5,186 nt of DNA, taken from positions 1 to 5,186 of the forward strand of contig DIDB01000049.1 of the NCBI GenBank assembly GCA_002417905.1. The letters run 5' to 3'. The notes below the pieces were generated by a model. It ran no database searches. It was given only the letters and a program-made list of their open reading frames with translations, and had not been told where the DNA came from. Below are positions 1 through 5,186 of the stretch, in pieces. Numbering within the stretch: position 1 is the stretch's first letter; the number at the start of each line of letters is the position of its first letter. Source of the stretch: Pseudomonadaceae bacterium UBA5811 (lineage in GTDB: Bacteria > Pseudomonadota > Gammaproteobacteria > Pseudomonadales > Pseudomonadaceae). The position numbers and the translations under genes are program-made.

Positions 1-351
1 GCCCGGGAGGCGCTGCAGGCCTGGCTGGCCCTGCGTCCCCAGGGCCGGCCGGTGGACGATGCGCTGTTTATCAGCCGGCAGGGCCGCCGCCTGACGCCAA
101 GGGCGGTGCAGTTGCGGGTCCGCCAGCAGGGCATCCGGACCCTGGGCCAGCATCTGCATCCGCATATGCTGCGCCACAGTTTTGCCAGCCATCTGCTGGA
201 GTCCTCCCAGGACCTGCGTGCGGTCCAGGAGCTGCTTGGCCATGCGGATATCAGCACCACCCAGATCTATACCCATCTGGATTTCCAGCAGCTGGCCAGG
301 ACCTACGACCAGGCCCATCCCCGGGCCCGGCGTAAACGGGAGCATGAATGA
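1..351 (+). CDS. xerC: Tyrosine recombinase XerC, C-terminal part (5' end outside window)
   Basis: The frame is open from base 1 to a TGA at 349-351, giving 116 residues of the catalytic domain. XerC with XerD cuts and rejoins DNA at the dif site to resolve chromosome dimers at division, in the cytoplasm with FtsK. Visible catalytic residues, numbered within the fragment, are His55 and Arg58 in the [12 protein letters not shown] block, His81 in LLGHAD, and the nucleophile Tyr90 in TTQIYTHLD, with the usual nine-residue spacing from His81 to Tyr90. The ending, [17 protein letters not shown] followed by a basic tail, is XerC-like rather than XerD-like. The first catalytic Arg and the N-terminal core-binding domain lie upstream of the window. 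The GTG at 52 is internal and not a start. The stop overlaps the next ATG (ATGA), and yigB directly after xerC is the enterobacterial and pseudomonad order, which supports XerC over a phage integrase. Confidence 0.95.
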   Translation, partial: AREALQAWLALRPQGRPVDDALFISRQGRRLTPRAVQLRVRQQGIRTLGQHLHPHMLRHSFASHLLESSQDLRAVQELLGHADISTTQIYTHLDFQQLARTYDQAHPRARRKREHE

Positions 352-1055
352 GCATCCGGCTGATTACTTTCGATCTTGATGACACCCTGTGGCCGGCGGC
401 GCCGGTCATTGAGCGGGCCGAGCGGGTACTGCGCCAGTGGCTGGCCGACCGGGTGCCCCGGCTGGGCGACTTTACCCCGGAGCGTCTGGCGGCATTCCGC
501 CAGCGGGTTCTGGCGCGGGAGCCGCTGCTGTGCCACCGGGTCAGCGGCCTGCGCCGCCAGGTCCTGCGCCTGGCCCTGGCTGAGGCGGGGTATGCCGGCA
601 AAGAGCAGGAGCAACTGGCCGAGCAGGGCTTTCAGGTGTTTCTGGAGGCGCGCAACCAGATCGCGGTGGCCGATGGGGTCCACCAGCTGCTGGCCCGCCT
701 GCAGGGCCGCTATGTGCTGGGAGTGCTGACCAATGGCAATGCCGACGTGCGCCGGCTGGGACTGGGGCAATACTTTGATTTCATCCTCTGCGCCGAGGAG
801 CTGGGGGTGGGCAAGCCGGACCCGCATCCGTTCCGGGAGGCGCTGCGGCGGGGCGGTGTGGCGGCCGGCCAGGCCCTGCATGTGGGCGACCATCCGCTGG
901 ATGACATGACCGGTGCCCGCCAGGCAGGCCTCCGGAGTGTCTGGTTTAACCCGGATGACCGGCCCTGGCCCGGCGGGGCGGAGCCGGATGCCCGGATCCG
1001 CCGGCTGGATGAGCTGCCCGGGCTGCTGGCCCGCTGGAGCCGGCCAGCGCCCTGA
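348..1055 (+). CDS. yigB: HAD-superfamily phosphatase, YigB type
   Basis: The 235-residue protein is a haloacid-dehalogenase-like hydrolase, close in length to E. coli YigB (about 238). YigB dephosphorylates FMN and is one of the enzymes proposed to dephosphorylate the riboflavin intermediate 5-amino-6-(5-phosphoribitylamino)uracil. Motif I is FDLDDTLW, with nucleophile Asp9 and acid/base Asp11. Motif II is LTNGN with Thr128, motif III is Lys156 in GVGKPDP, and motif IV is VGDHPLDD with Asp181, Asp185 and Asp186. The helical segment between motifs I and II (about residues 16-110) is the C1-type cap. The ATG at 348 overlaps the xerC stop and has a GGGAG ribosome-binding site at 338-342, five bases away, so translation is probably coupled to xerC. 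The substrate is inferred from the neighbour and the family; HAD enzymes are promiscuous, so only general phosphatase activity is secure. Confidence 0.92.
   Translation: MSIRLITFDLDDTLWPAAPVIERAERVLRQWLADRVPRLGDFTPERLAAFRQRVLAREPLLCHRVSGLRRQVLRLALAEAGYAGKEQEQLAEQGFQVFLEARNQIAVADGVHQLLARLQGRYVLGVLTNGNADVRRLGLGQYFDFILCAEELGVGKPDPHPFREALRRGGVAAGQALHVGDHPLDDMTGARQAGLRSVWFNPDDRPWPGGAEPDARIRRLDELPGLLARWSRPAP
1032..1049. other. Stem-loop at the convergent yigB/sutA ends
   Basis: CGCTGG (1032-1037) and CCAGCG (1044-1049) form a perfect 6-bp stem with a 6-base loop just inside the end of yigB and just past the sutA stop on the other strand. It could fold in both transcripts and protect or define their 3' ends. 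No T-run follows on either strand, so it is not a canonical intrinsic terminator. It also encodes the last residues of YigB, so it may be chance in GC-rich DNA. Confidence 0.25.
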
Positions 1056-1057
1056 GT

Positions 1058-1399
1058 TCAGATGGGGCGGCTGCCGTACTTGTTGTCCGGTTTTTTCGGC
1101 GGGTCGGCGACCACATTGGCCTCGATCTCCTGCACCAGGCCACCCCGGGCCAGAAACTCCTCCATGGCCCGGGCCAGCTCGTCGCGTTCCCGCTGCTTGG
1201 CCTCGATGCCGGGCAGCGGCTCTTCAGCCTCGCTGGCCTTGGCTTTTCTGGCCGGCCGGCTGGCGCTGGTCTCGCTGCTGTCCTCGCTCTCTCCGCTGTC
1301 CTCCGCAGGCTCATCACTGGTACTGGTCGCCGACAGCTCTTCGCCGTCTTCGCCGTCCTGCATCTCCAGTTCGTCCTGTTCGAGTTCTTCGTCACGCAT
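1058..1399 (-). CDS. sutA: SutA-like acidic RNA polymerase-binding transcription regulator
   Basis: The 113-residue protein has three parts. Residues 1-47 are very acidic and low in complexity, with about 20 Asp/Glu plus Ser/Thr/Gly, and are surely disordered. A short basic patch RPARKAK lies at 48-54. A predicted amphipathic helix (about 62-87, containing EAKQRERDELARAMEEFL) leads into the tail VVADPPKKPDNKYGSRPI. This layout, and a helix and tail that match what I remember of the family, fit SutA of Pseudomonas aeruginosa (about 105 residues). SutA binds RNA polymerase and raises transcription of rRNA and maintenance genes during slow growth. The ATG at 1399 is preceded by GGGGTGA at 1403-1409, a strong ribosome-binding site. 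The gene converges on yigB with only 2 bp between the stops and has its own promoter region upstream. The acidic part diverges in the family, so identification rests on the helix and tail. Confidence 0.82.
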   Translation of the reverse strand: MRDEELEQDELEMQDGEDGEELSATSTSDEPAEDSGESEDSSETSASRPARKAKASEAEEPLPGIEAKQRERDELARAMEEFLARGGLVQEIEANVVADPPKKPDNKYGSRPI

Positions 1400-1567
1400 A
1401 GTTCACCCCAAACAACATCGTTATTGACGGAGCCCCGGCCGGGCTCCGGATCCTCATGTTCTGCCCTGTCAGCGCGGGGACCGGCCCCGGGGCTGCGGCC
1501 CGCCCATCGTGGCGGCCAGCTGATAAAAACCCTGTGACGGCTGCGCCCCGGTCCCGTGCTTTTGCCG
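1400..1567 (-). promoter_or_regulatory. Putative structured 5' leader of sutA mRNA
   Basis: If transcription starts from the promoter proposed at 1574-1601, sutA has a leader of about 168 nt with no convincing gene in it. It contains several inverted repeats. GGGACCGG (1477-1484) can pair with CCGGTCCC (1548-1555). Inside that, GGCCCGCC (1497-1504) can pair with GGCGGCC (1511-1517) with one bulged base. Next to the gene, GGAGCCC (1429-1435) pairs with GGGCTCC (1441-1447) around a 5-base loop. A weak 5-bp helix (ATGTT 1456-1460 with AACAT 1414-1418) could enclose that last hairpin and bring it close to the ribosome-binding site. No known riboswitch class is recognised. In GC-rich DNA some of this pairing is expected by chance. 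Confidence 0.4.
1429..1447 (-). promoter_or_regulatory. Hairpin 20 bases upstream of the sutA ribosome-binding site
   Basis: A perfect 7-bp inverted repeat, GGAGCCC and GGGCTCC, surrounds the loop CGGCC. On the minus strand it is followed by GTCAATAACG and not by a T-run, so it is not a terminator. It sits between the promoter and the sutA Shine-Dalgarno and could affect access of the ribosome or stability of the message. It could also be a palindromic protein-binding site; its centre contains CCGGCCGG-like symmetry. Confidence 0.4.
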
Positions 1568-1573
1568 GCGCGT

Positions 1574-1601
1574 ATTCTAGGATGGCCGGGGCGCGGCGCA
1601 A
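1574..1601 (-). promoter_or_regulatory. Candidate sigma70-type promoter for sutA
   Basis: Read on the minus strand, TAGAAT (1574-1579) is a good -10 element, 5 of 6 to TATAAT. A weak -35, TTGCGC (1596-1601), lies 16 bases upstream. A GC-rich stretch (ACGCGCCGG) follows the -10, the type of discriminator often found at growth-rate or ppGpp-controlled promoters. The start would be near 1567. It lies just past the dedA stop, so sutA may be expressed apart from the trkA-dedA operon. The -35 is poor, so this is tentative. Confidence 0.45.
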
Positions 1602-1617
1602 GGCAAAACAGCCTGGT

Positions 1618-2244
1618 TCAGGTGCGGCGCGTGCGCAGCCAGGGCATGACCAGCGGCAGCACGCTGAAGACTATCACCGCGATGATGACCAGATGGAAAT
1701 GCGCTTTCACCACGGGCAGGTTGCCGAAAAAGTGTCCGGCCAGCACAAAGGTGAAGACCCAGACCACGCCGCCGATGGCGTTGTAGCCGAGAAAACGCCG
1801 CCAGGGCATCCGGCCGACCCCGGCAACAAAGGGGGCAAATGTCCGGACAATCGGGGCAAAGCGGGCCGCAATGATGGTGAAGCCGCCCCATTTTTCGTAG
1901 AACTGTTCGGTTTTCAGCAGGTATTCCCGGCGGAAGAACGGGCTGTCCCGTTCAAAGACTCGGGGCCCGAGGTAGCGGCCGATCTGGTAATTCAGGCTGT
2001 CGCCCAGGATGCCGGCCAGGCTCAGCACCAGCAGCAGGGTGGTCAGGTCCAGGCCATTCTCCGCCACGCTCAGCGCGCCCAGCGCAAACAGCAGGGAGTC
2101 GCCGGGCAGGAAGGGGGCCACCACCAGCCCGGTTTCGCAGAAGATGACCAGGAACATCAGCAGATAGATCCAGGGGCCCCAGAGGGCCATCCATTCCACA
2201 AGGTGCTGGTCCAGATGCAGGACAAGATCGGCCAGGCTGCTCAT
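1618..2244 (-). CDS. DedA-family inner-membrane protein (YqjA/YghB-like)
   Basis: The 208-residue hydrophobic protein has the DedA/SNARE-associated (PF09335) layout. Hydrophobic segments lie near residues 23-60, 67-90, 122-142, 153-174 and 183-200. The family charged residues are present: Glu37 in FCETGL, Asp49 in FLPGDS, and Arg128 and Arg134 in ARFAPIVRTFAPFVAG. These line up, with a constant shift of two, with Glu39, Asp51, Arg130 and Arg136 of E. coli YqjA, reported as essential there. DedA proteins act in the cytoplasmic membrane; some flip undecaprenyl phosphate, and YqjA supports growth at alkaline pH and proton-motive-force homeostasis. Which role applies here is unknown. No in-frame alternative start exists between the ATG at 2244 and the upstream in-frame stop at 2287-2289. 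The site GGGA lies six bases before the ATG. It follows trkA by 42 nt and is probably in its operon. Confidence 0.93.
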   Translation of the reverse strand: MSSLADLVLHLDQHLVEWMALWGPWIYLLMFLVIFCETGLVVAPFLPGDSLLFALGALSVAENGLDLTTLLLVLSLAGILGDSLNYQIGRYLGPRVFERDSPFFRREYLLKTEQFYEKWGGFTIIAARFAPIVRTFAPFVAGVGRMPWRRFLGYNAIGGVVWVFTFVLAGHFFGNLPVVKAHFHLVIIAVIVFSVLPLVMPWLRTRRT

Positions 2245-2270
2245 GGGGTATCCCGGGTGATGGTGAACAT
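2241..2270 (-). other. Nine-codon reading frame overlapping the dedA start
   Basis: On the minus strand an ATG at 2268-2270 opens a frame encoding MFTITRDTP, whose TGA overlaps the dedA ATG as ATGA. A strong GAGGAG (2283-2288), which includes the trkA stop codon, lies 12 bases upstream. That is longer than ideal but possible. Its translation could deliver ribosomes to dedA, whose own ribosome-binding site is modest. So short a frame can arise by chance; there is no direct evidence that it is translated. Confidence 0.2.
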
Positions 2271-2286
2271 GACGGGTTGATGCTCC

Positions 2287-3660
2287 TCAGAAAAAAGCCA
2301 GGCCGGCCTGGAACAGCAGTTCGACGTTGCGGACATTGGCCTTGTCCACCAGAAACAGGATGACGTGGTCATTGGTTTCGATCACCAGATCATCATTGGC
2401 CAGCAGTACCCGGTCGTTGCGGACGATGGCGCCGATGGTGGTGCCGGCCGGCAGTTTGAGCTGGCTGATGGCCCGGCCCACCACCTTGCTGGCGCTGGCA
2501 TCGCCGTGGGCAATCACCTCGATGGCTTCGGCCGCACCCCGGCGCAGGGAGTGGGCGGTGACAATATCACCCCGGCGCACATGGGTCAGCAGCGAGCCGA
2601 TGGTGGCCATCTGCGGGCTGATGGCCACGTCAATCTCGCCGCCCTGTACCAGGTCCACATAGGCCGGGTTATTGATGATGCTCATCACCTTGCGGGCACC
2701 CAGCCGCTTGGCCAGCAGGGAGGACATGATATTGGCCTCGTCATCGTTGGTCAGGGCGAGGAAGATGTCCGCCTCGTCGATGTTTTCCTCCATGAGCAGG
2801 TGCTTGTCCGAGGCGCTGCCCTGCAGGACGACCGCACTGTCCAGACGGTCGGAGAGATGGCGGCAGCGGGCTGGGCTGCTCTCGATGATCTTCAGCTGGT
2901 AGCGGCTCTCGATGGCTTCGGCCAGGCGTTCGCCGATATTGCCGCCCCCGGCAATCACCAGCCGCCGGTAGTCATCTTCCTTGCGGCGCAGTTCGCTGAT
3001 CACGGCCTTGATGTCGGCCTTGGCGGCAAGGAAGAACACCTCGTCATCCACCTCGATGATGGTGTCACCGGTAGGCAGGATTGGCCGGTTGCGGCGGAAG
3101 ATGGCGGCGACCCGGGTATTGACGTGGGGCATGTGCTCGCGGATCTGGCGCAGTTCCTGGCCCACCAGCGGTCCGCCGTAGTAGGCCCGCACCGCCACCA
3201 GCTGCACCTTGCCTTCGGCAAAGTCCACCACCTGCAGGGCGCCGGGGTATTCGATCAGCCGCTTGATGTAGTTGGTGACCACCTGTTCCGGGCTGATCAG
3301 CACGTCCACCGGAATGGCCTCGTTGCAGAACAGGTCACTGCGGATCAGGTACGCCGAGGCCCGGACCCGGGCGATCTTGGTCGGAGTACTGAACAGGGTA
3401 TAGGCCACCTGGCAGGCCATCATGTTGGTTTCGTCGCTGCTGGTCACTGCCACCAGCATGTCGGCATCATCCGCTCCGGCCTGGCGGAGGATGGTGGGAT
3501 AGGAGCCGATACCCTGGATGGTTCGGATATCCAGCCGGTCGCCCAGGCTGCGCAGCCGCTCGCTGTCCGTATCCACCACGGTGATATCGTTGGATTCACT
3601 GGCCAGATGTTCGGCGAGGGTTCCCCCCACCTGTCCGGCACCGAGAATGATGATTTTCAC
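2287..3660 (-). CDS. trkA: Trk potassium uptake system NAD-binding subunit TrkA
   Basis: The 457-residue protein matches the length of E. coli TrkA (458). It is a peripheral cytoplasmic protein that binds NAD(H) and nucleotides and gates the membrane channel TrkH or TrkG for potassium uptake. It is a tandem of two RCK units: RCK_N about 1-123 with the Rossmann motif GAGQVGG (Gly7, Gly9, Gly12) and acidic Asp30 ending strand 2; RCK_C about 143-227; a second RCK_N about 232-350 with GGGNIG at 238-243 and Glu260; and a second RCK_C about 370-453. All four are intact. The start is GTG at 3658-3660, with GGAG at 3669-3672 eight bases upstream. It lies 23 nt after rsmB, the common gammaproteobacterial order, and 42 nt before dedA. 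No trkH is in the window. Confidence 0.97.
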   Translation of the reverse strand: MKIIILGAGQVGGTLAEHLASESNDITVVDTDSERLRSLGDRLDIRTIQGIGSYPTILRQAGADDADMLVAVTSSDETNMMACQVAYTLFSTPTKIARVRASAYLIRSDLFCNEAIPVDVLISPEQVVTNYIKRLIEYPGALQVVDFAEGKVQLVAVRAYYGGPLVGQELRQIREHMPHVNTRVAAIFRRNRPILPTGDTIIEVDDEVFFLAAKADIKAVISELRRKEDDYRRLVIAGGGNIGERLAEAIESRYQLKIIESSPARCRHLSDRLDSAVVLQGSASDKHLLMEENIDEADIFLALTNDDEANIMSSLLAKRLGARKVMSIINNPAYVDLVQGGEIDVAISPQMATIGSLLTHVRRGDIVTAHSLRRGAAEAIEVIAHGDASASKVVGRAISQLKLPAGTTIGAIVRNDRVLLANDDLVIETNDHVILFLVDKANVRNVELLFQAGLAFF

Positions 3661-3668
3661 AGCAGGAT

Positions 3669-3672
3669 CTCC
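3669..3672 (-). promoter_or_regulatory. Ribosome-binding site supporting the GTG start of trkA
   Basis: GGAG on the minus strand lies eight bases before GTG at 3658-3660. The encoded [13 protein letters not shown] is the canonical TrkA N-terminus, which fixes the GTG as the start although it is not ATG. Confidence 0.7.
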
Positions 3673-3683
3673 GTTGGGCGCGC

Positions 3684-4994
3684 CTATCCGGGCTGCAGGA
3701 CACCTTTGGTCAGCCGGGCATAGTAAAAGCCGTCATGGCCCCCGTTCCGGGGCAGCAGCTGGCGGCCGTGCGTCTGGTGCAGACCGGCGGGGCCGGGAAC
3801 TTCCAGCTCCCGGGCATCCGGGGTCCGGGCCAGAAAGGCGGCGATGGTGTCGCGGTTTTCATCGGGCAGGACCGAGCAGGTGGCATACAGCAGCAGGCCG
3901 CCGGGCGCCAGGGTGGGCCAGAGGGCATCCAGCAGTTCGCCCTGCAGCCGGGCCAGTGCGGCAATGTCTTCCGGCTGGCGGGTCAGCTTGATATCCGGGT
4001 GGCGGCGGATCACCCCGGTGGCCGAGCAGGGGGCATCCAGCAGGATGCGCTGGAAGGGCTGGCCATCCCACCAGCGGGCGGTATCCCGGGCATCGGCAGC
4101 CTGCAGCCGGGCACAGAGGCCCAGTCGCGCCAGATTGTCCCGGACCCGTTCCAGCCTTTTGGGCTCCAGATCCAGTGCCAGCAAACTGGCCAGTGCCGGT
4201 TCGTGTTCCAGCAGGTGGCCGGTCTTGCCGCCCGGGGCGCAGCAGGCATCCAGTACCCGCTGGCCCGGCGCCAGTGCCAGCAGTCCGGCACAGAGCTGGG
4301 CGGCTTCGTCCTGGACACTGACCAGCCCTTCGGCAAAACCGGGCAGCTGGCTGACATCGCAGGGTTCGGCTAGTTGCAGGCCGTCGGCACTGAACGGACA
4401 GGGGCTGGCATCAAGGCCGGCGGCGGCCAGCCGGGCCAGGTACTCTTCACGGCAGGTGCGCCGGCGGTTGATCCGCAGGGTCAGCGGCGGGTGCTGGTTA
4501 TTGGCGGCACAGATCGCTTCCCAGTGTTCTGGCCAGGCCGCTTTCAGGGCTTTCTGCAGCCAGCGGGGATGGGCCAGCCGGATCACCGGATCGCGCTCCA
4601 GGGCAGCCAGCCGCTCCGCGCCGTCCTGCTGGGCCCGGCGCAGCACGGCATTCAGCAGGCCCTTGGCCCAGACTTTTTTCAGGGCTGTAGCGCCATCAAC
4701 GGTTTCGGCGATGGCGGCATGGGCCGGAATCCGGGTGTACAACAGCTGGTAGAGCCCGACCAGCAGCAGGGCTTCCAGATCCCGGTCGGTGGCCCGGAAC
4801 GGCTTGTGCAGCCATTCACTGGCCAGTCCGGCCAGCCGGGGCTGCCAGCGGGCAGTGCCAAAGGCCAGCTCCTGGGCCAGGCCCCGGTCCCGGGGGGCCA
4901 GCCGCTCCAGCTGGGCTGGCAGGCTGCCGGCCAGCGAAGCCTTGCCGGACAGTACGGCGGCCAGCGCCCGGGCTGCCGCCAGGCGCGGGTTCAT
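3684..4994 (-). CDS. rsmB: 16S rRNA (cytosine(967)-C5)-methyltransferase RsmB
   Basis: The 436-residue protein (E. coli RsmB/Sun is 429) transfers a methyl group from S-adenosylmethionine to C5 of C967 in 16S rRNA. The N-terminal NusB-like RNA-binding domain spans about 1-140 and includes [21 protein letters not shown] (79-99) and [10 protein letters not shown] (111-120). The methyltransferase domain follows: the SAM-binding loop [12 protein letters not shown] at 249-260, acidic Asp275 in ALDLEP, motif [12 protein letters not shown] with Cys323, and motif [15 protein letters not shown] with the nucleophile Cys373. The C-terminus has the family [11 protein letters not shown]. Both catalytic cysteines are present. 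The ATG at 4992-4994 overlaps the fmt stop (ATGA) with little Shine-Dalgarno sequence before it, so translation is probably coupled to fmt. The stop is TAG at 3684-3686, 23 nt from trkA. Confidence 0.97.
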   Translation of the reverse strand: MNPRLAAARALAAVLSGKASLAGSLPAQLERLAPRDRGLAQELAFGTARWQPRLAGLASEWLHKPFRATDRDLEALLLVGLYQLLYTRIPAHAAIAETVDGATALKKVWAKGLLNAVLRRAQQDGAERLAALERDPVIRLAHPRWLQKALKAAWPEHWEAICAANNQHPPLTLRINRRRTCREEYLARLAAAGLDASPCPFSADGLQLAEPCDVSQLPGFAEGLVSVQDEAAQLCAGLLALAPGQRVLDACCAPGGKTGHLLEHEPALASLLALDLEPKRLERVRDNLARLGLCARLQAADARDTARWWDGQPFQRILLDAPCSATGVIRRHPDIKLTRQPEDIAALARLQGELLDALWPTLAPGGLLLYATCSVLPDENRDTIAAFLARTPDARELEVPGPAGLHQTHGRQLLPRNGGHDGFYYARLTKGVLQPG

Positions 4995-5186
4995 TGGCCC
5001 AGTACCAGGCCGGGAGCGAACTGTTCGCGCCGGCTGTTATAAAGGTCGGCAAAGTCCATGGCCCGGCCGCCGGGCAGCTGCAGGCGGGTCAGCAGCAGGG
5101 CACCGTCACCGCAGGCAACGCTGAGCCCGTCCCGGCTGGCGTCCAGAATGGTGCCGGGTGCACCGCATGCAATGGCGAATAAGATG
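4991..5186 (-). CDS. fmt: Methionyl-tRNA formyltransferase, C-terminal end (5' part outside window)
   Basis: Read on the minus strand, a frame open from the window edge ends at TGA 4991-4993 and gives 64 residues. They include [20 protein letters not shown], then [11 protein letters not shown] and [13 protein letters not shown]. This is the C-terminal beta-barrel of Fmt (E. coli ends with similar PGTVL, VATGDG, LNLLSLQPAG and LLNSRREWF segments), which grips initiator tRNA while the missing N-terminal domain formylates its methionine with 10-formyl-tetrahydrofolate. The position directly before rsmB, with a 4-bp stop/start overlap, is the standard def-fmt-rsmB order. The catalytic domain, start and promoter lie beyond 5186. 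Confidence 0.92.
   Translation of the reverse strand, partial: ILFAIACGAPGTILDASRDGLSVACGDGALLLTRLQLPGGRAMDFADLYNSRREQFAPGLVLGQ

Noticed and set aside
303..893. 196-codon open frame on the minus strand
   Set aside because: It overlaps xerC and yigB, which both have clear motifs. The translation has no recognised domain.
1091..1096. T-run after the yigB stop as an intrinsic terminator
   Set aside because: No stable GC-rich hairpin immediately precedes it, and the six T's are the complement of the two conserved Lys codons in the SutA tail.
1526..1530. T-run on the minus strand in the dedA-sutA gap as a terminator for the trkA-dedA operon
   Set aside because: The upstream bases offer only 3-4 bp pairings, and the run lies downstream of the proposed sutA promoter. 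I see no convincing terminator for this operon.
1456..2280. 274-codon open frame on the plus strand
   Set aside because: It is opposite dedA and its intergenic region, is low in complexity and rich in Gly/Gln/Ala, and has no ribosome-binding site or family motif.
2365..3723. 452-codon open frame on the plus strand
   Set aside because: It lies entirely opposite trkA, which has full family-wide conservation. Its His/Gln/Asp/Gly-rich translation is the usual antisense by-product of GC-rich codon use and shows no recognisable domain.
3735..5042. Two consecutive open frames on the plus strand (3735-4373 and 4374-5042) opposite rsmB
   Set aside because: Both are antisense shadows of rsmB, rich in Gly, Gln and Pro, without motifs. 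The minus-strand RsmB has all catalytic residues.

Overview
The window is GC-rich bacterial chromosome, densely packed with housekeeping genes, and reads as a member of the Gammaproteobacteria. The gene orders fmt-rsmB-trkA and xerC-yigB are both classical for that class. A SutA-type acidic RNA polymerase regulator points towards the Pseudomonas/Oceanospirillales side of it. I see no mobile element, CRISPR array, tRNA, rRNA or sign of recent transfer.

Left part, plus strand (1-1055): the 3' part of xerC (Xer tyrosine recombinase, dimer resolution) overlaps by 4 bp (ATGA) with a complete HAD-family phosphatase gene of the YigB type. This is the distal end of the dapF-(DUF484)-xerC-yigB type of operon.

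Middle, minus strand (1058-1617): a small acidic protein gene, best matched to sutA, runs convergently and ends 2 bp from the yigB stop. It is preceded by a 218-bp intergenic stretch, the only sizeable non-coding DNA here. That stretch holds a plausible sigma70-like promoter and several inverted repeats, which suggests a long, folded 5' leader on the sutA mRNA.

Right part, minus strand (1618-5186): one probable operon reads fmt (3' end only) -> rsmB -> trkA -> dedA. fmt/rsmB overlap by 4 bp, rsmB/trkA are 23 nt apart and trkA/dedA are 42 nt apart. It combines initiator-tRNA formylation, 16S rRNA m5C967 methylation, the NAD-binding regulatory subunit of Trk potassium uptake, and a DedA-family inner-membrane protein.

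No wholly new system is evident. The points most worth a second look are the structured sutA leader, the attachment of a DedA protein to trkA (a possible ion/proton homeostasis pairing), a 9-codon reading frame that links trkA to dedA, and the very tight convergent yigB/sutA junction.
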